DNA of 64,000 nt from Amphiura filiformis (GCF_039555335.1 NC_092644.1:47098428-47162427), one strand, 5' to 3'; shown: positions 11,503 through 24,116, numbered from the stretch's first letter. Notes: a model not told the origin generated them from the letters alone. A program made the numbers and translations.

Positions 11503-11876
11503 TAGGGTGTTTGCTTATTTCTTACACACACAGTGTGTTTGCTTATTTCTTACACACACAGGGTCTTTGCTTATTTCTTACACACATAGGGTCTTTGCTT
11601 ATTTCTTATACACACAGGGTCTTTGCTTATTTCTTACACACATAGGGTCTTTGCTTATTTCTTACACACACAGGGTCTTTGCTTATTTCTTACACACATA
11701 GGGTCTTTGCTTATTTCTTACACACACAGGGTCTTTGCTTATTTCTTACACACATAGGGTATTTGCTTATTTCTTACACACATACGGTCTTTGCTTATTT
11801 TTTACACACATAGGGTCTTTGCTTATTTCTTACACACATAGGGTCTTTGCTTATTTCTTACACACACAGGGTGTTT
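11503..11876. repeat. 28-bp minisatellite, second block
   Basis: About thirteen units continue the array seen at 6155-7761, directly adjoining the right TA of the mariner-type element. The block ends where the ATT-rich 3' tail of the next retrotransposon fragment begins. Confidence 0.95.
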
Positions 11877-13130
11877 TTATTATTATTATTATTATTATTA
11901 TTTATTATCTTTACCCAGGTTATGCCCGAATCAGCTTAAAGCTGTTCTAACCGGGGCCCTGCAATATACAATTAAGTTACAACAATATTAAGACACTCAT
12001 ATAAAATATAGTAATTATACATAAAAACACATTTAGATATACAAACAATTATGGCACGTAATTTCATATAATCATAGGTATATACAACTTTTAAAAACAT
12101 CAAATCATGCGAATATGCAATCTACTTCAGATGGCTATTTTTATACATTGTCTTAAACGACTGAACATTAACAGCATTTCTAGTAGGCGGGTCAATATTA
12201 TTCCACAACTTAACGCCACTATAGCTAAACGAAAATTTAAAAGACTCAATGTCAGTACCATGAACAATGGGTGGAAGAGCTAGCAAATCAGCTGCAGCTT
12301 GCCTCGTAACACGATCGTGATTGTCACGCACATAATTGAACATATTATTTTATTTAAATACTGTGGAGCAAGACCATTAAGACATTTATAAATCATTAGA
12401 GCTTTGAAATAATCATTACGATCTGATAGCCGTGACCACCTTAGCTCTTGAAACATATAATTCGATGGAGTGTAGTAATTTTAATTATTTAATTGTTAAA
12501 ACACCTAAGATCACTCGCGCACATCGCTTTTGTATTACATCAAGTGTATGACAATCTGCTTTAAAACGACCATACTATGCTAAGCTACAATAATCAAAGT
12601 GAGGTTGAACCATACTTTTATAAAGAACATTTAAAGTATCAACATTAAGATATGGTTTAACACGACGTAACAAAGCAAGTTTACAAAAACATTTCGAACA
12701 ACATTATTAACTTGCTTATACTTGCTTATGCCATTTTAATTGATTATCAATTACAACACCCAAGCATTTAAAATTTTCAACACATTCAAGATCATTACCA
12801 TCAATTCTAACAGAAAAATAATTTGCATGCACATTATTAAGTCTAGCACTAGTACCAACTAGCATGATTTTTGTCTTATCAGAGTTAATGAACATCTTAT
12901 TCGTACGCATCCAAATCATAAGCTTTTCAAGATCACACCTTAATTTACTTGCAATATCACGAGCATCATCCCCACTAACAGACAGTGTGGTATCATCAGC
13001 ATACATTGAAATATAACCATGCTCAATTACTTTACACATGCTATTAATAAAAATGATGAATAATAGTGGCCCAAGTATGCTACCTTGTGGAACACCTGAA
13101 TTTACAGGAAGTTCATTTGATAAAGCTCCT
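11877..13130 (-). mobile_element. Jockey/CR1-type non-LTR fragment
   Basis: On the minus strand the fragment opens inside RT with GVPQGSILGPLLF, then SMYADDTTLSV (catalytic YADD), the post-catalytic NKMFINSDKTKIMLVG and NFKCLGVVIDNQLKW, a decayed middle, and a C-terminal block SYSGVKLWNNID (12343-12122). It ends in an (ATT)n tail at 11877-11912. It is 5'-truncated at about 13130 against minisatellite units. It differs in wording from the 8389-10839 element, so it is a separate family and a separate insertion into the same array. Confidence 0.85.
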
Positions 13131-13581
13131 TGTTTGCTTATATCTTACACACACATGGGCTTTGCATATTTCTTACACATATAGGGTCTTTGCTTATTTT
13201 TTACATACATAGGGTCTTTGTTTATTTCTTATACACATAGGGTCTTTGCTTATTTCTTACACACATAGGGTCTTTGCTTATTTCTTACACACATAGGGTC
13301 TTTGCTTATTTCTTACACCCCCCCTGACACTCTTATCTTTATGAGGACGCGGTGCGATTAAGTGTCCCCATCAAGATACAAATATCCGGGCAAAGGTCTT
13401 TTATTATTTCTTACACACATAGGGTCGTTGCTAATTTCTTACATAGGGCCTTTTCTGATTTCTTACATACATAGGTTTTTTTCTTTAGGGTATTTTCTTA
13501 TTTCTTACACACATGGGGATTTTGCTAATTTCTTACACACATAGGGTCTTTTTTATTTCTTACATGGTCTTTTTTATTTCT
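13131..13581. repeat. 28-bp minisatellite, third block, diverged
   Basis: Units at 13131-13318 are close to the consensus. A foreign 75-bp stretch (13319-13394, CCCCCCTGACACTC onward) interrupts, and the units at 13395-13581 are shortened and drifted (GGTCTTTTTTATTTC). The array ends at the RTE-like element. Confidence 0.85.
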
Positions 13582-14714
13582 GGTAGGGTTAGTTTGGTTC
13601 CAAGGTATCTTGCCCTGCCATGAACATCAAGCCCCACCTTCATTTTCTTGAGTATTCTAAGGAGTCAAGAACGGTAGTGATTCTCTTCATATTGGAGTAG
13701 CCTATCTTAATGGCTCCTAATTTTCATCATGGGCCAAGAGCGGAAGAGGAAGATTTACTTCCCAACGGCCATTAGGCTGGTGCTGAACATGTCATAATTG
13801 GTCAACCTTCCAACACTGACCAACATGTTCCAGATCAGGAGCGAACTACTGCATATTGGTAGATCTCGACTTCTGTCCAGAAATAAGCTGAAACAGGGCT
13901 GATCACCCAGCTGTTGGGCCTGGACTAAAGTAGTTCCCAGCAAACTCTATGATTACGAAAACTACAAGCAAATCTCCGAAAATGCCGACGGTAGATGAGC
14001 GGCAGTATACTGTTGACTCCATGACGGACCCGCGGGAACTCGACACACCATCACGAACTGTTGGCCCTGATTATTGTCGCCTGTCTACCTTCAAACCTCT
14101 TGTAATATCTACTTATAATGTCCGTATTGTTAATCAACAAGGGAAAATCCATCAGCTATTCATTGGCTGTGCTGATGCAGGTATTGACATTGTCGAAATT
14201 CAAGAACATCGTCTCATTACACGAAGCCCAACTGATGAACTTTGGCATGACGATAGGAATTGGGTTTTAATATTCAGTTCTAATACCAAGCAAAGGCACG
14301 GGTCTGGGTCTGAGGAGTGGGTCTGGTCATTGCCCAAGCATATTCACAGATGTCTTAAGAGTGTTGAAGCTGATTCCGAGAGGATACTATTTGTAACATT
14401 CCATGGTAACTCAAGAACATTAACTTAGCATCACTATTATATATGTACCCACTGAGTGCTCAACATCTTCTGACAAGGAGGAATTCTATTCATCTCTATC
14501 CGACCACCTGGATTGTATGAAAAAGCATAACATTATCTCATCCTCATCAGATAATCATCTTTTCCATCCTTGGGTCATTGGTCTATACTGCTACCATGAT
14601 GCAACCAATGACAATGGTGAGCGTCTGGTCAACATTTGCCAGGAGTACAATCTCAGACCGGCCCAAATGAGATTCCCCCAACCCAGGAACCGTCTCTGGA
14701 CTAGACCCTCCCTC

Positions 14715-15584
14715 GGGTCCGTGGAGAACGACTGGTAATGTAGATTACATAGCATTAAAAATCAACCCAATACACGGACCCTCCCAGTCTGTAGGCAATT
14801 TGACTTCCAGCTCCCACAAACTGCTGGAAGTTCACTTTTACGGATTTGGAGTCACGCAATCTTTCTATATACCACGTCCATGTTTTCACTACATTAACGC
14901 TTGTGTAAGCGACTAAACAACGATATTGTATCCGACCAATCAACGCAGCTTGGCAGCGCGGGGATATTTGAAAAGGCTTCCCTAGCTAAATAATGTGCAA
15001 ACATTTGCAAACCGCACGCGATAATGTACGCAATATGGACAATAGGCCTAAGTCCGAGTCAGTGGTTGCCTTTTATTATTGCGCGTACCATGGGTCTATC
15101 AGACGCGTGCCACTTGAGCTCAATACCTCTCAGTTGTTGACAAGTGTCCCATCCGATCTTGCGTCACATCCCGCGGCATAGCTTTGTGCTACCATATTTG
15201 AATTGAAACTGGGGCGGGGCTTTCGTAATTGACATCGGAATCACCGTGCTTCGTTGAACGAATATTTGGAAGTGAGATCTCTAACAGATTGGACCAGTCT
15301 CGGAATCAGCGCTCAATGGACTTTCGCGTTCACTTATAATACGAGTATATTTCTATATTGCTGCATGGTTGACTGTGGCGGGTGTAATTAGTGGCGTCGA
15401 TTTGTGGATGAAGAGGAATGGGTTTTGGCATTGAAGAAAATAAGGGGGGAGTTGGCATTTTTTTCATAAGGCATTACGTAATTATTTATTGTTACATTAT
15501 CCAGAGATGGAACCGAACCGAGACTGGGGGCCAGTCTATCTCTGGACTTGAACCCATCCAACTGTATCAACCCATGCACAGTTA
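14715..15584. mobile_element. Unclassified insertion in the RTE endonuclease
   Basis: The endonuclease frame is lost after RLWTRPSLG near 14715 and recovered at DHILIN near 15584. The 870 bases between have no coding frame and no clear inverted ends. A small palindrome, CCAGAGAT...ATCTCTGG, lies at 15500-15545. Identity unknown. Confidence 0.5.
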
Positions 15585-17573
15585 GATCACATTTTAATAA
15601 ACAGCAAGTGGGTAAATTCTCTCCGCAACTGCATACAACTCAGTAGAAGTGGACTCCGATCATCGTATTGTTAGCGTCCGTCTGGCTGCCAGTCTGTGAA
15701 CAAGCAAAGGAAAACCTTGCAAGAGACCAAAATTCAATTGGAAGAAGTTACAAGACCCTGATACAAAGGAGGAATTTCAGCTGGAGCTATCAAACAGATT
15801 CCAGGTCTTGAGTGTGGATGACGCTGCACCTAGGTATGATACCTTTGAAACAGCGGTTCGTGAAGTTGCTGAGAAAGTTATTGGAAAGCAAGAGCTATGC
15901 GGACTGCCAAGTTGGGTATCAGATGCAACCATTAGACTTAACCTTGCAAGGGATGAGGCTAAAAAGCGATACTCCATTTCAAAGTCTCGTCAATCTAGAG
16001 AAAGATGGAGGAACGTGAACACCAGCCTTAACAACTCTTATAAATCTGATGAGCTTGCTACCCTCAATAAGCAGATGGAAGACCTGAAGCTGGCCGACGA
16101 GATGGGGAATTACACCACCAGCTGGAAAATCATATACTCGCTTTGTGGAAAGAACTCAAGGAAAGGGGTGAAAGTCAAAAAGAGGGATGGATCTGTCCCA
16201 TCCAGTGACCTTATACTGCTTGAGGAATGGAAGGAATATTTTAGCTCACTACTTAACAACGACAGTGGCACAGCAGCTTCCGAATTTCCAGCACCAGCTG
16301 TTGAAGATCTTCCTACTATCACTGAGCCCCCAGCTCGTGAAGAAGTAGTTAAAACAATAGCAGACATGAAGGCCAACAAGGCAGCAGCATTGGACTGTGA
16401 CTTTGGCTGAAGCACTTCAGGGAGGAGGGGATATCATGATTAATATGATTCTCGAATTCTGTATGGAAATATTCTCAACGCTGACACCGCCACGTCAATG
16501 GGTCACAAATGTTATCATTCCTCTACCAAAGAAAGGCGATCTCTCTCTCATGACAAATTGTCGTGGTATTTCACGTATGTCCATTGCCGCAAAAGTGTAC
16601 AACAAGATCCTTCTGACCAGGATCTGACCTCACATTGATCCTTTACTGAGAAGCAACCAGGCTGGCTTTAGATCAGGCCGAAGCTGTGCTCAGCAAATAC
16701 ATATTTTGAGTAGGATCATGGAAGGCTTCAAAGAGTACCAACTTCCCTTGACAGTCACTTTTGTGGACTTCAAAAAGCCTTCGACTCCATCAACAGGTCC
16801 GTCATGTTTCAGTGCTGCGGCATTATGGAATACCAAAGGTTATGGTCAATGCCATCCAGGTGCTCTAAAAGAACTCCAATAGTGCCGTTATGGTAGATGG
16901 AAGTATCTCGGAGCCTTTCCAAGTATCAACTGGAGTGCTTCAGGGTGATGTGTTGGCATTCATTATCCTGGTAGACTACCTTCTGAAGAAATCAACTTCT
17001 GGAATTGACGCTGGAATTGATACCTACCCACGTTGGTCAATCGTCAATCAGGTATCCTGCTAGGATGCTGAATGACCTGGATTTTGCTGATGATATTGCC
17101 CTGTTAGAATCTTACAGTTTACTAGGACTGCAACTGCAGCAGCAGACCTAGGCCTGGTCATCAGCGCACCTAAGACAGAACACATGACTGCAAACTGTAA
17201 CGCCCAGCCAGCACTTGAAGTCTATGGTAGTCAACCATATCACAGACTTCAAGTACTTGGGCTCGAAGATGGGCTCTAGTGCTGGAGACCTAAAAAGAAG
17301 AAAAGCATTAGCCTGGACGGCTTTCTGAAACTGGAACGCTTCGGAGAAGCCCATCCTTGCCAATCAAGCTATTTGAGACAACGTGTGTTACTGTCTGTCT
17401 GTACGGGTGCGAGTCATGGGTAATCACCAAGGACATGGAAAACAAGATCAATGCCTTTAAAACATCTTGCTACAGATTTTGGATTCCAAATGAAACCACC
17501 TATAATCTGACCAACACCACTCCACTGGTTGCCAGAGTCAAGATTTATCAACTTAAATTAACCGGCCATATAC

Positions 17574-18017
17574 CACGTTTGTTTGATGTATATAGAATTG
17601 GCTTCATTATTAAGTAAATGAAAACTATAGGTGGCGCTATTTATCATAAATCATATTTCTTAATTTACAAGGGGTAGGTAATCAATACTGCCATTAAAAC
17701 AGGTGGAATAGGTGAAACAAGCAAGAAAGAAATTTTATAAACATATTTCATCAAAAAATAAAATTATTTGCATTAAAAGCCTGAAAGAGTCATTTCCCTT
17801 ATCTAAATAGCGCCACCAAACTGGTCATAAATAGATACATTTTATATCCAAAAGAACGTGCATAATGTTGTAAACAAGGGGAAATTAAAGTTGAAAATGA
17901 CTCAAAAGCATCTGTACACATTAGCATGATACCACATTAAGCTGATTAAGCCTAAAATTGGGTTGTACACGATGTTTTGTTTGAAAAACTAATAAATGAT
18001 CACATCAAACAACCGTG
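17574..18017. mobile_element. 444-bp MITE with 4-bp target duplication
   Basis: Inverted ends CACGTTTGTTTGATGT (17574) and, on the other strand, CACGGTTGTTTGATGT (from 18017) differ at one base. ATAC stands on both sides (17570-17573 and 18018-18021). Removing the element restores the host frame from LTGHI into LRLEDNEPV, which confirms the boundaries. A second, inner inverted pair, GGTGGCGCTATTTA, lies at about 17631 and 17805. The superfamily is not assigned. Confidence 0.8.
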
Positions 18018-18268
18018 ATACTGCGTCTTGAAGACAACGAGCCTGTGAAAGAATATGCCCTTCATATTCCACCACATGGGAAGAAGAAACCGGGACGGCC
18101 GCGCACGCTGTACTTACAACAGTGTGTCCAGCACCTCCTGGGAGATACTGAAGGGATGCTGCAGCCAAACAAAATTGTTTCGCTTGACCAAGATCGCAAT
18201 AGTTGGAGAAAGCTTGTAGTCGCCTGCTCCGCAGCTGACTGATGATGATGATGATGATGATGATGATG

Positions 18269-18318
18269 GTGGTCTTTGCTTATTTCTTACACACACAGGG
18301 TCTTTTTTATTTCTTACA
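18269..18318. repeat. 28-bp minisatellite remnant
   Basis: Two units flank the RTE tail on its 3' side, showing that the RTE landed within the array. Confidence 0.85.
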
Positions 18319-18354
18319 CATTTATGATTGGTTTTTAACAGATGTATTGCTTAT

Positions 18355-18597
18355 ATATATGTGACCGTACACCACGAATGAGCCGTAAATGTCCTCAGTT
18401 GTATTCTGAGTTACAGTGTAAAATGGGCATGAAGGTCGTATTCATAGGTACCTCAATTTGGTGCTACGTGTACCTCATTTAATGAGATACACGTAGCACC
18501 AAATTGAAATACCTATGAATATGACCTTCATGCCCATTACACTGTAACTCAGAATACAATTGAGGACATTACGGCTCATTCGTGGTGTAATACATAT
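18355..18597. mobile_element. Foldback element, about 115-bp arms
   Basis: The left arm (18362-18478: GTGACCGTACACCACGAATG ... GTGCTACGTGTACCTCATTT) is inverted as 18481-18590 with few mismatches and almost no spacer. It is a long near-perfect hairpin. It probably sits in the RT fragment that follows. Confidence 0.85.
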
Positions 18598-18609
18598 TGA
18601 CAGTCATTA

Positions 18610-18778
18610 ATACTTAATGATAATCAAATTGGCTTCCGCAGGAAATACTCTACTTATATGGTCATTATACATTTAGTGGATAAAATTAATAATGCGGTAG
18701 AAAAAGATGAAACTACTATTGTATTTTTAGACCTTTCAAATGATTTTGATACTATAGACCATAACATAAATTATTAGC
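18610..18778 (+). pseudogene. Non-LTR reverse transcriptase fragment
   Basis: The plus-strand frame reads LNDNQIGFRRKYST, HLVDKINNAVEKDETT and VFLDLSNDFDTIDHNI, the RT block ending in the first catalytic aspartate region (F-D-T-I-D-H). It stops at a minisatellite unit. It may belong to the same family as 11877-13130, because the two cover complementary parts of an RT; this is an inference. Confidence 0.8.
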
Positions 18779-18890
18779 CCACACATAATGGTCTTTGCTT
18801 ATTTTTTACACACATAATGGTCTGTTCTTATTTCTTACACACATAATTATGGTCGTTTTTATTTCTTACACACGTAGGGTCTTTTCGTTA
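18776..18890. repeat. 28-bp minisatellite, last block
   Basis: Four or five drifted units (CACACATAATGGTCTTTGC and CACGTAGGGTCTTTTC) mark the right edge of the array. Confidence 0.85.
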
Positions 18891-19154
18891 AACATGGGAG
18901 ATCGTTCCACATATCATTGCTCATTTCTACCAAAGAACTGCAGTCCTCATTTCCCCAATTAGCAGGTTGTCCAGGCTTAAAGTTTTTGTAATCAAGCTGT
19001 ATGAAAAGAGAAAGAGGTTTTAAAATTTATACCATAGTCAAAATATGTCACAAAAAGTAGTTACCCACCTTTATTATGAGACAGTAAGTCAACATCTACG
19101 CATTACATTTTAAAACTGAAATAGGAAGAGAAACCCATTTTAATAGACTTTTAA
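18891..19154. other. Unannotated spacer
   Basis: Nothing recognised apart from weak extensions of the inverted repeat that follows. Confidence 0.4.
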
Positions 19155-19450
19155 TTCTGCAAGTGTTGATACCTCCTTTGTCTGGATAGCTCAAATTGGG
19201 TAGCCATGGTGACTCATTGAATGAAAAAAGGTGCAGATTTAAAGGTTACTCAAGTCAGTGTACCGTAATATTCTCTCCATGACTGGTCAAGGATGAGCCG
19301 CAATAACCAGTGACGACCAGGTACTCTATCCAGCAACAAAAGAAACATTCTCAGTGGTTAAGGTGCAGCTTATGAATCTGCATCTTTCATTCAAAGGGTC
19401 ACCATGGCAACACATTTTGGGCTACAAATGACTCATCAACACTTGCAGAA
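19155..19450. mobile_element. Foldback/MITE, about 90-bp arms
   Basis: TTCTGCAAGTGTTGAT at 19155 is inverted as ATCAACACTTGCAGAA ending 19450. The arms continue through AGCCATGGTGAC/GTCACCATGGC and GAATGAAA...GCAGATT/AATCTGCA...TTTCATTC. Non-coding interior. Confidence 0.75.
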
Positions 19451-19753
19451 CTCAACCCTATTTCTTTTAGTTAAATCAGTTGTAATATTTGATGCATAGA
19501 TTTAGAGATATTTTCTCATTATGAAGGGAAGGGGTAATTAATTTAAGAAGTTAAGTTCTAAAAACACAGGAACATTTCAAAATGGCTGCCAAATTACCAC
19601 AAAATTGTGTTGGACCCTATTTCATGCGAGATCTTATTACCACTTCATTCATTAATAGTCAAATTTGATGACATGAGTTGTTAGGGTAGATACTCTAGAA
19701 CGAGATTAGGGGTGGTGGTTTAAGCTTTTCTCTACAGGGCGTTTTCAAACTGG

Positions 19754-20885
19754 CAGTGCCGCCGACAAGGGGGTTAAAGGGGTGCGTTACCCCCGGGGTC
19801 CTAGGGGGCCCGTAAAAAGTAAAGAAAACATACTTTTCTACGGGCCTGTAAAGCAAAGAAAGGGGACCCCGGGGGTCCGTAAAAAAGTAAAGAAAATATA
19901 CTTCGGCATCTTTTCTTTGCTTTATTATACGGGACAACTATCTTGTCTTGTCCATTGGGCCTAAGGTATCTCTTCTTTGCTTTTTATGGAACCTCCTTGA
20001 TCCGAGGTCCCTTTTTTCTTTGTTCACTAAAGGTCTCATTTCTTCATTTACGGGGCCATGGTATCTATTCTTTACTTTTATACGGGCCCACTACGGTCTC
20101 TTTCGGTTACGGTTTTCTTTGCCTTTACTGGTTCACTACAGGGTCTGTTTTTGCTCTTTTATGGCCCATAGAAACCAAACAAAAGTAGCGGGCCCGTAAA
20201 AACGAGTAAAAGAGACGTGTATTTTAATACAACATAGCCTTTGACACACACTTTCTAAAAAATATTTCACATGAATTATGTTACTGTCTCTTTTGCCACA
20301 ATGTTCATCCTCGATATATTGAAGACTTCGAGAAATCAGGGAATGCAGCTTAATCTTGAAACCCAAAACCACCAATGCTCATCATTATTTGATCATTCAA
20401 CTTAAATTTGGCAATTGTTCCAATAACTTTAATCTGGGAGCAAAAGCCGTTATTTTCGAATTGCAAATTTTCGCGCACACTTGTCCAATTCAACGGTTAT
20501 TCTTTATCATTTAATAGCTTCAACTTGGCATTGAAATTGGCACATTTTCTGCATTTTGCGCGCGCGGAAGTTGTTCAGAGAAACTTAATTTGGGAGCAAT
20601 GTGTCATTTTAAAATCTCAAATTTGTGCGCGCTTCGCGCGCATTTGGTTCCTTCAATGTTCATATTTGATTACTGACAGCTAAACACGCTACTTTGAACA
20701 TGTGTTCAAGCATTTTACACCAGCCTCCCTCCCCAATGTCACAAAGGAATTTATGCCACTGCTGTTACCACCCCCCCACCCCACACACACGTATGAAGTC
20801 CTACACCATCACCATCATCGCTCGGATCAAAGGGGCCCGTGCGTTCATTTTACCCCCGGGCCCTTAATGGCTCTCGGCGGAACTG
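19754..20885 (-). mobile_element. hAT-like non-autonomous element, CAGTGCCGCC family, inverted copy
   Basis: The whole segment matches 26673-28237 in reverse orientation. CAGTGCCGCCGACAAGG opens at 19754, followed by a degenerate array of GGGCCCGTAAAAAGCAAAG-type units (19800-20215), then a unique part with CGCGAAGCGCGC-like words and CCATTAAGGGCCCGGGGG, and the other end CGGCGGAACTG at 20885. Unlike the copy at 26673, the flanking 8-mers differ, so this copy is old or rearranged. Confidence 0.7.
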
Positions 20886-20928
20886 GCCAACAAAACCCAT
20901 GAAATGGGCTTTATGCAGTGGCGTACCG

Positions 20929-21270
20929 TGGCCGCTCCTACCCCGGGGGGCTGAAGAAAATTCAATTTTGTCGCCCCTTCCCCAACAGCCCGAAAAGGTT
21001 GACCCAATTTTTTTTCGGTGGTTTGAAAAAGTGAAGAGCAGAAAAAAAAAGTATTTAAGGCGCTGGCCCCCTAAAAGCAACACATTTTGATGTATAGTAC
21101 CATTTTTCATTTTTTTCGAAATTTTCCGCCCTTTAATTCTTTTTTCCGCCCCTTCGTTTGGGCCGCCCCTGTTTTTGCCGCTCCTTCTTCTTCTGCCGCC
21201 CCTTCGTTTTGGCCTCCCCCTGCTTTTACCCCGGGAGGCTCGCGCACCCAAAGCCCCCCTAAATACGGGC
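20929..21270. mobile_element. hAT-like element, left end visible
   Basis: CAGTGGCGTACCGTGG at about 20921 is a typical hAT-type end, followed by alternating CCGCCCCTT and TTTTTCGAAA words through 21240. The inverted right end could not be found. Confidence 0.35.
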
Positions 21271-22339
21271 ATGTTATGTATTAAAGTGGTCATCTCAGGG
21301 TCCGACCCATTCGATCTACAAACATTTTTAAGGATACGACACTTTACGTTAAGTGTAATAAGTTTCAGCCTACATGTAATATCTGCAAGAGAGCACTCTT
21401 CAAAATGGCTGCCCGAATACCACACAATATTGCGTTATTTTTTTCTCATACGGTGTCTCCATTCGAGGTTTATTCAATAGGAATGTTAACCAATATTTTG
21501 ATACTATAGGGGTTCCAGTTTAGATCATTGTTGGGACTATGAGACTCCAATATTTGGGTAATTATATCAGGTGGCATGAAATGCCACAACGATATATAAT
21601 TGTTTAGCAGGCGAATCTTCTGATTCTTCTGATTTCTCTTCTTCTGCTTCTTCCATTTCTTTCGTCAAACCCTCTTTTAAAATGTTACTTGTGGCAGACA
21701 CTTGCGCCAATCTCGACCAAACTTGGCCACAAGAAGCTCTGATCCAAGCTCCTTCTAAGTTGTATACAGTTATGGGTGAAAGTTCATGTAGGGGTTATTA
21801 GGTGTCATTGCTTGGTAGTAACCAATCAAAGACAGTTATGCCCGGCTGGGCAGCTATGTACCGATCAAACACAGCTATCTACCGATTGAAAGGACGAAAT
21901 GTAATCAGGGGCGGCAATGCATAAGTGATGCAAGCAAATACGTATGCTGTGTTCGTGCATTTGCTGCACTTTGGGTGTTTTTCCTTTTCACCAAATGTCT
22001 CCTTTTCTGAATGAATGTTTATCATGTGATCATGAAAAATATAAACTGGTCCTTCTTTAGCATGCATACAATATACCCTGCAACTGTCAATACACAAAGT
22101 GCCAACAAAATTCAATCCCTTATATAAAAAAAGAAAAGAAAAAAGCGCAGTGATTTATAGTGCGCTACGCACAGGCACAACGCCTAGACGTTGATCCACA
22201 AGCCTCAGCACACTTTACTTTATATGATATAGCATACGAACATAAAATTACACGATCTCTCCCATTGTGGTACACTTGCAGTATTTAACATTACTAATCA
22301 TGATCAATCCAAATGTAGCCAAAAGTCTTTCTGCTCATT
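21271..22339. other. Unannotated region
   Basis: No supported gene. 21395-21440 (CAAAATGGCTGCCCGAATACC) resembles 19575-19600, suggesting a shared dispersed repeat. The rest is not recognised. Confidence 0.4.
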
Positions 22340-23010
22340 TTAAGGGAACTGGAATGAGCGTTTTGAGCGTTTCGACAGTATTTTTTGTGGGACATGAGAG
22401 CACATCAGACCTATCCAATTGCATTCTGAATACGAAGAATGTCTTTCTGATATCAAGTAATTTTCATTTTATGAAATTCACGATATAATACAAATTTTAT
22501 GATAAATTATCAAAATTTGATATTTTTCACATTTTTGAGATATTACACTCCTCGAAGTACATTTTATAAATTTAATGATATAGTCTTAAAGTGTATGTAG
22601 CTGGGAGGAAAAGCCGACGATCAATTGAAAATTTTGACCTTTCATATTGAAGATATGGATTTTTTTCAGCAGGAGGTAGTTTGCTTTGAAATTGACACCT
22701 AAAATGCCGCACATTGCGCGGCATGTAGGCCGATTGTACAAATTTATATTCTGACAAGTACTCTAATTTCCGCCCAATATTGAGAGCCCAATTTATATCC
22801 CCCACCTCTCTACGCCATACATAAATTCGCCTATCGCCATTTCCGAATGTTCAAAAAGGTAATCACGCTTCCTCAGCACGTGCAATAAATTAGCATTAAA
22901 ATTAATCTTATTCTATAGGGATTCTAGAAACACCTAGCACGTGGCGCCAATGGCGTGGGTCTATCAAGTTCATGAATTATGCATTAGAATATTTTCAAAC
23001 TCATATGTTG

Positions 23011-23164
23011 TATAATTGAAGACCGAATTAAAAAGACTTGCGTATGCCGTCCTGTCAACCAGACCAAAAATGCCATACTGCGCAGGTCAGCAACCAATCA
23101 CGGCGCGCCTTTGTCATGACGTCAGACGCAAATTAGTCTTTTTTTAATTCGGTCTTTAATTATA
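23011..23164. mobile_element. Short MITE with 35-bp inverted ends
   Basis: TATAATTGAAGACCGAATT at 23011 and the inverse AATTCGGTCTTTAATTATA ending 23164 bracket about 85 bases that include CATACTGCGCAGGTCAGCAA. The same core with one change occurs at about 59608. Confidence 0.75.
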
Positions 23165-23466
23165 GATTGTAGCCTTAGCGCTCATCAGCAGCTTTATCGT
23201 AGAAGACAAGTTGGAAAACCATTATGCTGTGGCAATGGGAATACACATCAAACAAGGTTTAATTTCATGATTACATGAAACCTGATTATCAATGCAAAAA
23301 CTTTGGCTGGAGAAGTTGAAACTGACGTTCATGGCGACACTTTGGATGTGATAATTTGACATCATGGATTGTTTTGTGCAAAATTTGAGGCATTTCTGTG
23401 CCGCGTCGAGTCAGCAGACCGACTGGCATGCAGGCCTAGCTCGACTAGGCCACAATCATGATCATG

Positions 23467-23545
23467 ATGCATTTGAACAGCAATGTATGGTATGATACGC
23501 TTAGCCGCGCCTATGGCCGGCTTCATTGCTGTTCAAATACATGTA
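23467..23545. repeat. Small inverted repeat
   Basis: GCATTTGAACAGCAATG is inverted as CATTGCTGTTCAAATAC with about 35 bases between. Origin unknown. Confidence 0.5.
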
Positions 23546-24116
23546 CTAAAGTATTGCAATTTTATTGCGTTGATATAATTCGGAATAATTCGTTTTAAAG
23601 TATTTGCTTCCCCAATTCCCATGCGTGGTTGGTCATGTTGGTGGTATGTATGTCAGTTTTTTACATTCTACTGAGTAGAGGGCCTACTGTTGCAATATTT
23701 TTGCATGCATACCCATGACCGTTTCAAGACTGACTGAGAAATTTGCTTTTTGTTTGTTAAGATAAAAATAAAAATAAAATGCAAGAATCATCTTTCCCCA
23801 CACAATACTTCTTACAAACAAGGTGTTGATATTGGCCCTTTCGATGCAAGACAAAGCACAAATGAAGGAAACAAAACAAAACAATAATGTTTTTGATTTT
23901 TTATTCAATTACACATACAAAAAAATATAATAAACAGGCATAAAAGAATCTGATACGAAAATGTGTCACTCTGAAACGTTACAATCGTAATTTTCAGTCA
24001 AAAAATCCACGAGAAATGACTTTTGATACAACTTAGGCCTATATTTAAAAAACAGAAACGGCTGAAAGTTTGAAGGTCTTATTTCATACATCAGAATTAT
24101 CTGCAAGATTGCAAGA

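Larger units (their letters stand above)
13949..18242 (+). pseudogene. RTE-like endonuclease/reverse transcriptase, disrupted
   Basis: Endonuclease: LVISTYNVRIVNQQGKIHQL and IDIVEIQEHRLI (13949-14428), then YHDATNDNGERLV and LRPAQMRFPQPRNRLWT (14600-14715). The domain resumes at about 15584 with DHILINSKWVNS and SDHRIVSVRL. A linker frame (15808-16410) runs into the RT: IIPLPKKGDLSLMTNCRG, QAGFRSGRSCAQQIHIL, TGVLQGDVLAFI, DFADDIALLES (FADD catalytic site near 17085). The C-terminal part has LYGCESWVITKDMENKINAF (17390-17460) and, after the MITE, GKKKPGRPRTLYL and WRKLVVACSAAD to a stop at 18242. Several frameshifts and stops leave it inactive. Such elements encode target-nicking endonuclease plus RT. 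Confidence 0.88.
13582..18268 (+). mobile_element. RTE-like non-LTR retrotransposon, nearly full length, decayed
   Basis: The element lies between minisatellite units and ends in a (TGA)n tail at 18239-18268, the short simple-repeat 3' end typical of RTE-type elements. The plus-strand coding order is endonuclease, linker, RT, C-terminal tail. It contains two later insertions: about 14715-15584 inside the endonuclease and a 444-bp MITE at 17574-18017 near the C terminus. The 5' part (13582-13948) has no recognised coding content. Confidence 0.88.

Noticed and set aside
20850..21425. 191-residue minus-strand Arg/Gly-rich frame
   Set aside because: Runs across a hAT-type end and CCGCCCC repeats; composition artefact.
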